DNA from: a virus | Strand: one strand, 5' to 3' | Virus record (IMG/VR): IMGVR_UViG_3300020473_000011 | Coordinates: 1-64,000 of that record | Length of the DNA stretch: 64,000 nucleotides | Shown here: in pieces, positions 8,464 to 17,040 of the stretch | Position numbering within the stretch: the first letter of the stretch is position 1 | Layout of the letters: every line of letters starts with the position of its first letter | Made by a program: the position numbers and the translations under genes | The notes under the pieces: generated by a model | The model's input: the letters and a program-made list of their open reading frames with translations, nothing else | What the model was told of the DNA's origin: nothing | The model's database searches: none

Positions 8464-9903
8464 CTAGCTAGACGCTATAGATGACGCCGAGTGAATAACA
8501 TCGTTGATGCCTTTTTGACGTCCTAGTTCATGACCTTCATCAAAGTGCTTATCTAAAATTTTTATAAACGTGAGTACGTCTGGGCTATTTAGCTTGCTTA
8601 ACTGTTGGGTTAATGTCTGGTTCTCGATAACTAAATTTGAATACTCTTGGTGGTATGCAGCAAGGGCTTCAATGTGTACTAATGACGACTTGTAAGTATC
8701 GTCGGCAAGTTTTTCAAAGTTAGTACATGCTTTAGTCTTGTGGACGTCAAGTCGCTTCGCAGTTATAGCTCTATCGGCAGCCTTTGAAACAAGACCCTTT
8801 GAAGTTGAAGGGGTATAGTTTGTGGCCAAGCTTAACTCTAGGCCGTTAAGTACATCAGACGTATGAAGCTTTAGGCTTAGAGCAGCAGTGTTGCGCGCAG
8901 TTCTCCACCATAAGTTAGCTGCCTCTTGAGGACTAGCACCAAGTCTCTCTTTAAAGTCTGCGTCCAGCCGTTCCAAAGTTTTAGAGCTTTGGTCAGCTGC
9001 AAATTTACGAACTTCGCTTCGGCAATTATCAAGAGTATCTAAATCGACCACGCCCATAGCAAACGTAGCTACTTTCGCTATGTTGGCCTTTTGCTTATTT
9101 GATTTGTCTTCGTGTAGTCGTACGTAGTTTGCAAAAAGATAAAGAAGTCGTATTTGGTCAGCACCACCCGCAGATAATAGGCTTTCATCAATGATTTTTG
9201 ACTTTTTAGGGTTGTCACCACTCTTTAGTGTGTAAACGACATCTAAAGCGCGTGTGAATGGCTCACGCCCATGCTTGATAAGCAGTTCAACAAGTGCGCG
9301 TACACAGCGTCGTCTTCCTTTTGCAATTGGACAATGGTCATCCGTTTTTGTATTACCTACCACGTAGTTATAAAAGTTAACAACGGCATAATCATAGGTG
9401 TTATCGGTACCATCAAAAAGCCCGACTAATCGGAGATATTCATAGTGTGGTATAGACGAGGAAGCGAATTTTCTTAACGCTTTCGTGGTGGGGTCACTAC
9501 TTTTGTCTAGCGCTTTAATTCGACTCTTTAAGACATCACGGGCAGCCTTACACTTTGCTTCTACTTCGTCATCAGTCATGGAACTGTCGAGGCATTCTTG
9601 TTCGAGTTTATGCAGTAGTTTTGTGACCACATCAGGGTCACTCTTATAGCTCAGCAGATTCAGAATACCAGACCGTGCACGGCCGTGCGACTTACCATTA
9701 ATATCTACGTGAGGTAGGTATTGCTTAGGGTCAGTAGCATTTATGGTGTAACATAAGTGCCTATTTGATAGACCTCGTAGGTAGTTCTTTACTTCGTCTG
9801 CGGTGGTAGGAAATGCAGTCCCCTCTGCGGCCTTGTGGCCAATAATTTCCATAGTCTCTAAAGTTTTGCTGCTCGCAACTGGAGAGCTTTCGGTAGTAGT
9901 CAT
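8464..9903 (-). CDS. Hypothetical protein (479 aa)
   Basis: An unknown, largely helical soluble protein, convergent with the tyrosine recombinase and only nine bases from it. The ATG has AAGGT upstream at proper spacing. The C-terminal ~80 residues include a likely coiled coil (YSNLVIENQTLTQQLSKL). The leader carries AATTGATAC (9932-9940 on the complement), linking it to the shared promoter class. No enzymatic motif is recognised. Confidence 0.8.
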   Translation of the reverse strand: MTTTESSPVASSKTLETMEIIGHKAAEGTAFPTTADEVKNYLRGLSNRHLCYTINATDPKQYLPHVDINGKSHGRARSGILNLLSYKSDPDVVTKLLHKLEQECLDSSMTDDEVEAKCKAARDVLKSRIKALDKSSDPTTKALRKFASSSIPHYEYLRLVGLFDGTDNTYDYAVVNFYNYVVGNTKTDDHCPIAKGRRRCVRALVELLIKHGREPFTRALDVVYTLKSGDNPKKSKIIDESLLSAGGADQIRLLYLFANYVRLHEDKSNKQKANIAKVATFAMGVVDLDTLDNCRSEVRKFAADQSSKTLERLDADFKERLGASPQEAANLWWRTARNTAALSLKLHTSDVLNGLELSLATNYTPSTSKGLVSKAADRAITAKRLDVHKTKACTNFEKLADDTYKSSLVHIEALAAYHQEYSNLVIENQTLTQQLSKLNSPDVLTFIKILDKHFDEGHELGRQKGINDVIHSASSIASS

Positions 9904-10092
9904 ACAAGTGTACCTTATCTATTTATCATTAGTATCAATTACTAAGCGATTATGTCTTATTACATATTAGATGGCAATAACGAAAAGCACTGTAAGGTAG
10001 TGTTTTAGAGGGAAATATGTTTGTGAGTTTGCCTTTCACTGAAAGGTAGATGGCTCAAAAGGAGGGGGTCTCTAGTTTTGAGCCTAGCTAAC
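9904..10092 (-). promoter_or_regulatory. Promoter gap with leader word and hairpin
   Basis: On the minus strand CATAAT, eight bases and AATTGATAC form the start of the transcript for the 479-residue gene. A 9-bp stem GGCTCAAAA/TTTTGAGCC at 10052-10084 lies just after the deaminase stop and probably ends that transcript, though no clear T-run follows. Confidence 0.55.
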
Positions 10093-10974
10093 CTATTTTC
10101 CGCAGTCAGGGCACTCGTTAAACTTTGGTTGTTTAAGGCGTTGGGCAATGCTTTCTACGTTGCTGATTATAAGGTCTTTCGGAACCTTTGAGAACTTAAT
10201 GCCCATTTTCATTAGTCTAAGCATCGGCTCAGGGTTTACGTGCTCTTCGCAGTAAACGACATGCGCCACGCCCGCATCAATGACAAGCTCAACACACAGC
10301 GTACAAGGGCTTCTCGTCACAAATAAAATTGACCCAACACCCGACTCGTTAGAACGCATTAGCTTTCTAAATAAATTGCGCTCGGCATGGATCACATCAG
10401 GAAGTGATTCACCACTTTCGTCTTCACATTCGTTAGGTGCCTTCGGCTCGGTTCCATTGTACCCGTCGGAAATAATACGATGCAGGTTATTGGGAAGAGC
10501 CTCTACAAGAACAGCGCCTACCTTTAAGTCTTTAGCATAAGACCTGTTAGCTTGTGCATAAGCTTGAGTCATGAACATCACTGTATGGCCATCACTCATT
10601 GGGAATGGGAAGTGGCGCTCATCACTCAGAAGAGCAAGAGAGCTGAGTGGGTCTATCAAGCCGTAACGTACAATAAGGTCTGTGATTTCTTGATGATAGT
10701 CGACAGAGTGGTCGAACGTTAGCTGTTTTTCAGTCTCCGCAGCTTCTTCAAGTGTTGTCTCAAAGATGTTTATGAGCACTTCGTTAAATGCCCCTTTTGC
10801 ATCATTTGCAATGAGGATGCGCTCGCATGGTGGAAGACCACCAAGTCCTATACCACTCTTCTTTAAGTAAACATCAGCAGCGTAGCCCAAATCTTGTCCA
10901 TACTTGCTAAAGAGCACGGCATAGGCTCGATTAATGTCAAAGACTCGTAGTAGATCGTATTTTATCGTGTTCAT
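10093..10974 (-). CDS. dCMP/cytidine deaminase-family protein
   Basis: A 293-residue zinc-dependent deaminase. The C-terminal domain carries HAE (His196, Glu198) and PCTLC (Cys224, Cys227), the zinc and proton-shuttle residues of the cytidine/dCMP deaminase superfamily, nearest to deoxycytidylate deaminase. A ~120-residue N-terminal extension is not recognised, and a CPDC pair near the C-terminus might bind a second metal. dCMP deamination would supply dUMP for thymidylate synthesis, and the dUTPase at 17041-17925 feeds the same pool. It lies 19 bases after the exonuclease gene, probably in one transcript. Confidence 0.85.
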   Translation of the reverse strand: MNTIKYDLLRVFDINRAYAVLFSKYGQDLGYAADVYLKKSGIGLGGLPPCERILIANDAKGAFNEVLINIFETTLEEAAETEKQLTFDHSVDYHQEITDLIVRYGLIDPLSSLALLSDERHFPFPMSDGHTVMFMTQAYAQANRSYAKDLKVGAVLVEALPNNLHRIISDGYNGTEPKAPNECEDESGESLPDVIHAERNLFRKLMRSNESGVGSILFVTRSPCTLCVELVIDAGVAHVVYCEEHVNPEPMLRLMKMGIKFSKVPKDLIISNVESIAQRLKQPKFNECPDCGK

Positions 10975-10993
10975 TCATTTTCTCATCGTAAAG

Positions 10994-11536
10994 TTATGCA
11001 ATGCACTCACCCGCTAATTGGTCTTCCCTACGAACGGCAAGTATGACCTCACGGGTCATAACCGCATCGGCTAAGGCTCGGTGAGCATCACCTTGGAACT
11101 CGATGCCGTACTGCTCGGCCACGTCGGTGAGCTTAGGCCACTTCGGATTAGGGTCAGTTCGCGTTTTCATGTAGTCATGCAGCCACTTCATAGCACAATC
11201 CCACTGCACGCCTTTTAAGCGTAAACCGTAAGCTTCTGCGGACTGTTTCATCATGCGTTTATCAAAAGTATGGTTGTAGGCAACCGCTGTCGTATCGGTC
11301 AAAATTCGTTGTACAATATGGTGGATGTCACCCCACGTGGGCGCATCTTTTACCATTTCTTCGGAGATACCATGCGTCTCAAGGGCGACCTTACTGATTG
11401 GTACACTAGGCTTAACTAGCGTGTCCAGCAGGACTAGACCTGTTTTTCCGTCAACCATGGAAATCTCGCAGACTTGTGAGTTTTTGTAGACACCCGTAGT
11501 CTCGGTGTCTAGCAAAACAATATTGCTAAGATCCAT
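10994..11536 (-). CDS. DnaQ-like 3'-5' exonuclease (DEDDh)
   Basis: A 180-residue DEDDh exonuclease with all five catalytic residues: Asp10 and Glu12 in LLDTETTG, Asp92 in YNHTFDKRM, and His152 and Asp157 in AHRALADA. The length equals a bare exonuclease domain, as in DNA polymerase III epsilon or RNase T-type proteins. It could proofread for the element's replication or trim nucleic acid ends. It is first in the minus-strand unit exonuclease-deaminase. A TTGACG-17-TACCAT promoter (11577-11605) and the AATTGATAC leader drive it. Confidence 0.93.
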   Translation of the reverse strand: MDLSNIVLLDTETTGVYKNSQVCEISMVDGKTGLVLLDTLVKPSVPISKVALETHGISEEMVKDAPTWGDIHHIVQRILTDTTAVAYNHTFDKRMMKQSAEAYGLRLKGVQWDCAMKWLHDYMKTRTDPNPKWPKLTDVAEQYGIEFQGDAHRALADAVMTREVILAVRREDQLAGECIA

Positions 11537-11758
11537 TGTATTCTCGTCTATCTATTCTCGTATCAATTAGGGCTGCATGGTAGCGTTAATTATGTTTTGC
11601 GTCAATCCAAAGTGCCTGTCGAGCAGTGCCTTTCAAATTCGTTGTACAATAAATTTCAAGGAAGGTATTGACCTTTTTAGTAACATGCGACAGACTATCC
11701 GAAACTAACCGAAATCGCTGCAATGCAGTGGAAAATAAAGAGACTGGATGTAGATAGT
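11537..11758. promoter_or_regulatory. Divergent promoter region
   Basis: Minus strand: TTGACG (11600-11605), 17 bp, TACCAT (11577-11582), then leader AATTGATAC (11560-11568). Plus strand: TTGACC (11668-11673), about 19 bp, GACTAT (11693-11698), then ACTAACCGAAAT. A TTGTACAA palindrome sits between them at 11642-11649. A GCTGCATGG word overlaps the minus -10, and GCTGCAATGCAG lies at 11717-11728. One regulator bound centrally could control both directions. Confidence 0.6.
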
Positions 11759-12196
11759 ATGAGTATAGCAACATTACGTACCTACGTAGCTGAGCACACA
11801 ACGTGCGTTGAGGCTGGTACAGGTACAACACCGATAGAGTTCTTTGACGTTAACTATAAGGGCGATGTTGAAGCGGCTGGCTTGCGTCAGCTTGTCGAGT
11901 CGGCGCGCGAGGGAGAGTTCGGGAGCCGCGTTGACCTTTTTGATGGCAAAGAGCACAGCTATATTGAACTTGGTGGCTGGATTGGAAGCCAAGACCTTGC
12001 CCTACGCCTAATGGCGTTAGGTTGTCACTTAAAAATCTGGAAGTTGCTAACACCTTCAAACGTATTACCAGCAGACACTCCCGATGATGTTAAAGAACAG
12101 CTTAGTCGTATGGGCATGATAACAGTCACGTACCTACCAAACGAGGAACAATCTGACGATGGAGAGATTAATGGAAAGCTCAGCACCGAACATTAG
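11759..12196 (+). CDS. Hypothetical protein (145 aa)
   Basis: A small soluble protein of unknown function. I chose ATG at 11759 over the in-frame ATG at 11723 because the latter falls inside the GCTGCAATGCAG regulatory word and has no ribosome binding site; the call is uncertain. It heads a plus-strand cluster of four small genes that overlap or nearly touch. Confidence 0.65.
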   Translation: MSIATLRTYVAEHTTCVEAGTGTTPIEFFDVNYKGDVEAAGLRQLVESAREGEFGSRVDLFDGKEHSYIELGGWIGSQDLALRLMALGCHLKIWKLLTPSNVLPADTPDDVKEQLSRMGMITVTYLPNEEQSDDGEINGKLSTEH

Positions 12197-12536
12197 GCAC
12201 CTACAGCGATTCCAAAGAGACTGCCGTCTACTATGGATTGGTCGCATTGCAGCGCTAGCCGTACTAGCTTTTAACATCATACTTGCGGTTATGTTGGTTT
12301 ATAAGTACTACGCCCTTGGTGACGCAGGTGCGCTGGCAGGACTTTACCCTACCCTTGCGGGTGGTGGTATCGGAATCTTGCTAGTAACACATAAGTTCTG
12401 GGATGCGGGTTGGTTCTCAGTGAACTTTCTTCGTGCAGCAGGCCGTGACTATGAATCACTAGAAAACAATAACACGCTTCGAGTACGCTACCGCAATTTT
12501 AAGCGTGCACGCAAGGCAGCAGCTGAGCTGCTTTAG
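12171..12536 (+). CDS. Small membrane protein, two TM segments
   Basis: A 121-residue protein with two hydrophobic helices, near residues 21-45 and 50-75, separated by a short loop and followed by a basic tail (RVRYRNFKRARKAAAEL). GGAGAG upstream supports ATG at 12171. It overlaps the preceding gene by 26 bases. The role is unknown; the charge pattern suggests a cytoplasmic C-terminus. Confidence 0.7.
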   Translation: MESSAPNIRHLQRFQRDCRLLWIGRIAALAVLAFNIILAVMLVYKYYALGDAGALAGLYPTLAGGGIGILLVTHKFWDAGWFSVNFLRAAGRDYESLENNNTLRVRYRNFKRARKAAAELL

Positions 12537-12538
12537 CG

Positions 12539-12895
12539 ATGGTAATGCGTGAGTGTAACCATTGCGGTCGATGCTGTGCAGCGACGCCCTGTGACCTTGC
12601 CTTGTCCTACGTGGCCAAGGCTGTTGAGGGCGAAGCTTGTCCTGCTCTTGAACGTGAGGGTGAACTCTACTTTTGCGGGCTGTACAGAAAGCCTAGTTTG
12701 TATATTGACACGAGTTGGATTTCCAAATTAGACGACGCCTTGCAGACTAGAGCCTTGCAGAGTTATAGCGCTAAAGTTACCCAGCGCTTTGAGAGTGCCC
12801 TAACAGGAGTGTGCGACTCAGTGTATGGCCAAAGAGAGTACGATGAGCGGATCCCAGTTCATATTATTAATGAGGAAGGCAATAATGAAAAATAA
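12539..12895 (+). CDS. Cys-cluster protein (YkgJ-like CxxCGxCC)
   Basis: A 118-residue protein starting with CNHCGRCCAATPC, the CxxCxxCC metal-binding signature of YkgJ-like zinc/iron-chelating proteins, plus further Cys near residues 34 and 46. The family is thought to bind zinc or an iron-sulfur cluster and its function is poorly defined. It starts three bases after the membrane protein and its end overlaps the next gene, so it belongs to the same operon. Confidence 0.7.
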   Translation: MVMRECNHCGRCCAATPCDLALSYVAKAVEGEACPALEREGELYFCGLYRKPSLYIDTSWISKLDDALQTRALQSYSAKVTQRFESALTGVCDSVYGQREYDERIPVHIINEEGNNEK

Positions 12896-13166
12896 TAGCT
12901 TAACAGTATACTGTGATGTACCAAAGGCTGTAACTAGCCAAAAGATGCTTCATGTAACGCGTAAAGGCCAGCACGCGTTTAGAGTTAGCGCAGGCTTTTG
13001 TTTAGTCGAAGGCGATGTACCTGTCGCTTTGCTTTCAGAAAGTGGCTCACATCAGGCCGTAGATAATCAGCGCGGTAACGCTTATGCACATCGCAAGGCG
13101 CTCCGTTACCGTAAAACTAAAAAGCAAAAATTGGCTAATGAAGAAAAAGGGCTTTTAGCCCTTTAA
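12885..13166 (+). CDS. Small basic hypothetical protein (93 aa)
   Basis: The ATG at 12885 is preceded by GAGGAAGG, while the upstream in-frame start at 12825 is inside the Cys-cluster gene without a clear site. The C-terminus is Lys/Arg-rich (HRKALRYRKTKKQK). Function unknown. The last codons form part of a stem-loop that ends the convergent minus-strand transcript. Confidence 0.65.
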   Translation: MKNNSLTVYCDVPKAVTSQKMLHVTRKGQHAFRVSAGFCLVEGDVPVALLSESGSHQAVDNQRGNAYAHRKALRYRKTKKQKLANEEKGLLAL

Positions 13167-13170
13167 AAAA
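13146..13170 (-). terminator. Intrinsic terminator for minus-strand membrane protein
   Basis: Stem AAAGGGC/GCCCTTT with a short loop; read on the minus strand it is followed by a T-run. It overlaps the 3' end of the plus-strand gene and probably ends both transcripts. Confidence 0.6.
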
Positions 13171-13186
13171 AAACAATCATACACCG

Positions 13187-13483
13187 CTACCAATCATGCT
13201 CAGCGCGCCAATCACAGGTGTCGCACACCTCGTGAGGATTCTCACAGAAACTACAAGGAGGACAGGACGTCGCCATGCAGTAGCAGCGATAACCCTCAGC
13301 CTCGGCCTCATCATAGATAGTACCGTTACAGTCATTCCTATTGCAGGTCTCATCAGCTAAGTACCCAAGAGGCGGCGCTGGTGTTCTAGCTAGTAACAAA
13401 AGCCCAACAGCACCTGCTAGGCACAGTGAAATGAGCACAGCTAAGGCTGCAATAACGAAGATAGTAGTCGGGTCAAAAACCAT
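13187..13483 (-). CDS. Membrane-anchored Cys-rich protein (98 aa)
   Basis: One N-terminal hydrophobic helix (residues ~8-33) followed by a domain with about ten Cys in CxxC-like spacing (CYCMATSCPPCSFCENPHE, then CDTCDW). This is a likely zinc-ribbon or disulfide-rich domain on the membrane surface. GAGGTG with six-base spacing supports ATG at 13483; GTG at 13492 is the less likely start. Function unknown. Confidence 0.7.
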   Translation of the reverse strand: MVFDPTTIFVIAALAVLISLCLAGAVGLLLLARTPAPPLGYLADETCNRNDCNGTIYDEAEAEGYRCYCMATSCPPCSFCENPHEVCDTCDWRAEHDW

Positions 13484-13509
13484 AAAGGTCACCTCAAGAA
13501 CCAGTTAAA

Positions 13510-13535
13510 TAAAAAAGGGCGAGCTAGCTCACCCT
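13510..13535 (-). terminator. Intrinsic terminator
   Basis: Read on the minus strand, GGGTGAGCT/AGCTCGCCC (one mismatch) is followed by six T residues, just after the stop of the 13550-13972 gene. Confidence 0.7.
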
Positions 13536-13549
13536 CGCATCGTAGAGTA

Positions 13550-13972
13550 CTACGCCAAGTCCTCGTCGAACTCGGGCTGGTGCTTCTTTACGGACACCTC
13601 TTCGACGGCTAAAGAAGGGCAGTCTTTCTTACCTGATGGTAGATAGCGCCACCCTGTCACATTGAAGACCTCACCGTCTTTGCTTTTTTCACCGTGGTCA
13701 GTGCCAGTTAGTATATCTTGAAAGCCCTTACCCATCGGGTAGGCATGAACCATAGCGGCGCGTACGCCAAAAGAAGAGTCAACTAGTACGACTTGGCAGT
13801 CTTCTAGGTTACTGCTCTCTTGGCTATGAATACCATGCCACTTATGGTTATCAGATAGGTCTGATAGCACTTCTATAAGATTATCTAGTGACTCGCCTTT
13901 CGAAGGTTTCAGGTCGACCTTATTCTTTTGTTCAGTTACAAACTTTAGTGATGATGTTGCGCGAATTTTCAT
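13550..13972 (-). CDS. Hypothetical protein (140 aa)
   Basis: An unknown, acidic soluble protein without recognised motifs. The ATG follows the recurrent TTGAGAC leader. It is the last gene of a minus-strand run that probably begins with the dUTPase, and it ends at a good terminator. Confidence 0.7.
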   Translation of the reverse strand: MKIRATSSLKFVTEQKNKVDLKPSKGESLDNLIEVLSDLSDNHKWHGIHSQESSNLEDCQVVLVDSSFGVRAAMVHAYPMGKGFQDILTGTDHGEKSKDGEVFNVTGWRYLPSGKKDCPSLAVEEVSVKKHQPEFDEDLA

Positions 13973-13991
13973 TGTCTCAATTAGTCTCTTG

Positions 13992-14879
13992 TTAAGTGTT
14001 CTTTATTTTTTTGTCAGCACAGTGCTTACGGCATCGTTGGCGCTGTTCTATCGCGGTGATACCACATAGGGTCGATACCTTTGCTAGCGTATCAATGGCT
14101 GTGCTGTCGCGGTCACCGATGTGCACCCAACCTTCATTAGTTAGCGTGTATTCGGCGTACGACTCTGAATCTGGCACCGCTACGAGCAATGTACGAGTAG
14201 CAGCTGACGGAGCGCCCTGCTCTTTTTCCAGATCATTGTAAAATGGACTTAGGTAACAGTTACTCACGTTGGTAAGTGCCCATGTGATCGGGTATTTACT
14301 ATCACACTTTGGACTTACTTTTAACTGTGCACTTAGGTCACTAAGGTTGGTCACGCTTTCGAGGATCGCAAGCATACTTACGCCGTACGCATGCCCGAGC
14401 TGAAAGGCTTCATCGAGTGTAATGTCGGTACTACGCTTAATCTCAAGGCTATTTAGACGCGCTTGCGTCAATCCTGTCGTAGAAGCAGCTTTGTACACAG
14501 TCATACACGCATTCTTTCTAAGAGCGATAAGGCGGTCACCTAGATTGTCGATCAACTGTAGCTTTACTGCCGAAAGCATACGCAGGAGCACGTCAACTGA
14601 CTTGTGGTTGTCGAAAAGCATCACGACCCTAGGAGCGTCGTCACAGCCTTCGATTTCTGCCCCTGTCGTTGTGTCACCTACACTAACAGTCCCATTGTTC
14701 TCACGAAACAAGATACCCTTCGCAGGATGGTCGCGAGCCTCGATCAAACCGAGTGTAATATTCCCGCTACCAAAGTGCATCGAGGTTAGGATTGAATGGC
14801 CATCAGGGTGTAACCCAAGCCCATATTCGAAGTTTCCATTGTAATTAAAGCCGTCAGTTTCTTTGTTGTTAGTTTCCAT
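13992..14879 (-). CDS. XRE-like HTH protein (295 aa)
   Basis: An internal HTH of the XRE type lies around residues 118-175 (ALRKNACMTVYKAASTTGLTQARLNSLE, quoted in parts: VYKAASTTGL then TQARLNSLE). It is flanked by an N-terminal ~110-residue domain and a C-terminal ~100-residue domain, neither recognised. An HTH placed centrally is unusual. A TTGTACAA word (14879-14886) abuts the start codon, which may allow direct autoregulation or be chance. It overlaps the next upstream gene by 11 bases. Confidence 0.7.
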   Translation of the reverse strand: METNNKETDGFNYNGNFEYGLGLHPDGHSILTSMHFGSGNITLGLIEARDHPAKGILFRENNGTVSVGDTTTGAEIEGCDDAPRVVMLFDNHKSVDVLLRMLSAVKLQLIDNLGDRLIALRKNACMTVYKAASTTGLTQARLNSLEIKRSTDITLDEAFQLGHAYGVSMLAILESVTNLSDLSAQLKVSPKCDSKYPITWALTNVSNCYLSPFYNDLEKEQGAPSAATRTLLVAVPDSESYAEYTLTNEGWVHIGDRDSTAIDTLAKVSTLCGITAIEQRQRCRKHCADKKIKNT

Positions 14880-15252
14880 TGTACAAGTCTCTATTTATTT
14901 GTGATTCTAGACCCCATGACACGCTGTTAGTTAATGCGGACAGGTGTACCGCTACAGCTTGGCCATTCGGTAGCATATTGTGGGTGTCAAGCATAACGCG
15001 ACGCTTTAGGTCTTCCGTTATGTAAGGCAGTCCATGTAGGCGCTCAACTACTGCCTGATAGCTAACAGGCAGCACCAAGCAGTAACCTTCGTCAAAGTCT
15101 TCCCCTAACTTGGTGAATAAAGCTCGTACGGCTTCCTCAGCGACCTTCCGCTGTTTGGACAAATCTGGAACTAAGCTATATAGCTCGTCAAGGATTTCCG
15201 TAGCAGTTTTTGCAGGTGTATTGCATGTACTGTTTGTGGCTTTATTTAACAT
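14869..15252 (-). CDS. Hypothetical protein (127 aa)
   Basis: ATG at 15252 has AAGGGG upstream and overlaps the HAD gene by only 11 bases. The longer reading up to 15444 would lie inside the HAD gene and is rejected. The protein is helical and of unknown function. It overlaps its downstream neighbour too, so the three genes are probably translationally coupled. Confidence 0.7.
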   Translation of the reverse strand: MLNKATNSTCNTPAKTATEILDELYSLVPDLSKQRKVAEEAVRALFTKLGEDFDEGYCLVLPVSYQAVVERLHGLPYITEDLKRRVMLDTHNMLPNGQAVAVHLSALTNSVSWGLESQINRDLYNGN

Positions 15253-16000
15253 TGGCGGCGACCCCTTTAGGCTGAAAAGCTGGACGAAGGTCACCATTGA
15301 GTAAGCCGAAGATGTGTAACACCTCTTCAAAGTTACGGCGGTTAAACCCAGTTGCTGAGTCAACGTGAACGAAGTTACCCATCTGAGACTCAAGCATGTC
15401 GCAGCAATCGTCGATGATGGCATACTGTTCGATCTGGTCACCATAGAGGTCTAGCCAATCTTGGATATGCTGTCCCCTTATACCTCGACTAGTGTCAGGC
15501 GTCTTCCACGCAATGTTGGGGTCACCTTCGTTTGCGTTACGGTCTCTAAATAGGATGTTACTACCAAGGCCACACGTTTGAAGGATCCGTCGCATGGTCA
15601 AGTAGCTATTACCCAACCGCCATACACTGCTAATCACAAAGCAGATATTGCCACGATTGGTGAGTTCGCGAAGCAAACCGATGGCTGTAGGCTCAACATA
15701 GTGTGCGCCACCATGGGCAATCTCGCTTTCCTGCGTACAGACGACGTCATCCATATCCAAGAAAACAACAAGCTTTCTGTCGTGATAGTTGCTTACTATG
15801 TTATCAAGCTGGTCGAGAACCTGTTGCGCAAGACCCTTTAAATACTCAGGGTCATTCGAAAGATTCATGGCGGCATGACCATCAAGCGTTTGGCCGTCTT
15901 CTAGCTGACGTTCTAGCTCTTGTATCGGGTTAGTGATAGCTTCAAGCCCATCTTTGGCCTTATGGTAAAGCTGGCGTAGTACGTGGTTGCTGCGGATCAT
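15242..16000 (-). CDS. HAD-superfamily phosphatase (SAK-type HAD domain)
   Basis: A 252-residue protein with HAD motifs: nucleophile pair Asp82/Asp84 in VVFLDMDDVV, motif II Ser in VISSVWR (124-127), and motif IV Asp197/Asp198 in AIIDDCCD. The FLDMDD, SSVWR and IIDD pattern matches the HAD domain of Swiss-Army-knife RNA repair proteins, which removes phosphates from nucleic acid ends. The N-terminal ~75 residues are helical and unrecognised. It overlaps the ProQ-like gene by four bases, so the two are coupled, hinting at an RNA-related role. A paralogue lies at 57050-57583. Confidence 0.8.
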   Translation of the reverse strand: MIRSNHVLRQLYHKAKDGLEAITNPIQELERQLEDGQTLDGHAAMNLSNDPEYLKGLAQQVLDQLDNIVSNYHDRKLVVFLDMDDVVCTQESEIAHGGAHYVEPTAIGLLRELTNRGNICFVISSVWRLGNSYLTMRRILQTCGLGSNILFRDRNANEGDPNIAWKTPDTSRGIRGQHIQDWLDLYGDQIEQYAIIDDCCDMLESQMGNFVHVDSATGFNRRNFEEVLHIFGLLNGDLRPAFQPKGVAANVK

Positions 16001-16974
16001 GCGCCGTGCCCCTGCGTAAAAATACGTTTCTTTGGTTTAACGCGAACTTCCACGGTTTTTGTCGGCTTGATTGGGGCTTCACTATTGTCAAGGTTCCTTG
16101 GTCGGAAGCTATCACGCGTATTAGGCGCGAGTCGGCGTCTAGCACCCGCTTTGTTCCCATTATTTTTATTGGTCTTCTTAACAGGATTATTTTTATTAGT
16201 AGCGGGTGCCTTGGCCTTCCCCTCTTCAAGACTGAATAGCGTATGACTACGACTGACTAGTTGGATTCTTCTAGGCTTCTTTTTCCCAGCTGTGACGTGC
16301 CCATCGTTACGCTTTTTGAACGCATTGAAAAGCTCGTCAGGTATGTACGGCGCACCGTACACAGACGGGTGCAGTTCACCCGTACGCTTATTACGAAGGA
16401 TAAGAGCTTTGATAGCTTGCTCATCCTTTGAGAACTTGACGCACAGGTCTACAAATTTGACTTTAAGTTTAGCGCTGATGAGGTCTTCACGTGTAAAGTC
16501 ACCATGGATAAGGCCAAGTACTGTTTCACGTAGTGCCCATTCATGGTAAGACCATGACTGTTTAGCGTCTTTTCGACGAACTAAGCCTGATAGCTGCATT
16601 AAATTATAGATAAAATCTCTACGACTAAGCTTACCTTGTGGCTTTCCGCAGATACCAACACGGTCAGCGTTGACGCCAGCAAGCATACAATTAACGCGGT
16701 AATTTACCGAACGTGCTTCGAAGTGGAGCGTCTGAGCAACAAGCTCTTGCGGGTAGCCTTTCGCAGTGTATATATCAATTAGCTCTTCTCGAATACCAAC
16801 TGCCCACGGGCGGCTGTCCCTACCGAAAAGAAGAGGGAATTGCTCGGTAAGCTCTTTGTTCAGCTGGTCTTGCGCTGCGGTGTAGGCTTCTTTACTTTCA
16901 TACAGAGGTACCATGTCTGGTGATTCATTAGAATAGACATGATCGGGGTAGAATGGCGTTTTTATGTGGTTCAA
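15997..16974 (-). CDS. ProQ/FinO-family RNA chaperone
   Basis: A 325-residue protein with a ProQ/FinO domain at about residues 42-140: FPLLFGRDSRPWAVGIREEL, then the tyrosine-containing ARSVNYRVNCML and the ending DRVGICGKPQGKLS. This matches the family pattern FPxxF..xxPL.xGI and GxxRVxLxGxPxGxVS. The long C-terminal ~100 residues are Lys/Arg/Asn-rich and disordered, as in other ProQ proteins. The family binds structured small RNAs and mRNAs and, on F-type plasmids, controls transfer. Start: TTG at 16974 with GAGGA upstream; ATG at 17013 lies in the dUTPase terminator hairpin and is unlikely. Confidence 0.85.
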   Translation of the reverse strand: MNHIKTPFYPDHVYSNESPDMVPLYESKEAYTAAQDQLNKELTEQFPLLFGRDSRPWAVGIREELIDIYTAKGYPQELVAQTLHFEARSVNYRVNCMLAGVNADRVGICGKPQGKLSRRDFIYNLMQLSGLVRRKDAKQSWSYHEWALRETVLGLIHGDFTREDLISAKLKVKFVDLCVKFSKDEQAIKALILRNKRTGELHPSVYGAPYIPDELFNAFKKRNDGHVTAGKKKPRRIQLVSRSHTLFSLEEGKAKAPATNKNNPVKKTNKNNGNKAGARRRLAPNTRDSFRPRNLDNSEAPIKPTKTVEVRVKPKKRIFTQGHGA

Positions 16975-16996
16975 GGTTTTGTCCTCGCTTTGTTCA

Positions 16997-17023
16997 ATAA
17001 AAGTGACGGGCATAACCCGTCAC
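16997..17023 (-). terminator. Intrinsic terminator after dUTPase gene
   Basis: GTGACGGG, a five-base loop and CCCGTCAC (17003-17023), followed on the minus strand by CTTTTATT. Eight-base perfect stem, good terminator. Confidence 0.8.
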
Positions 17024-17040
17024 AGTGTAACGCTTAGCTA

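Noticed and set aside
15253-15444. N-terminal part of the longest 14869-15444 reading
   Set aside because: It lies wholly within the HAD gene in another frame, while ATG 15252 has AAGGGG upstream.
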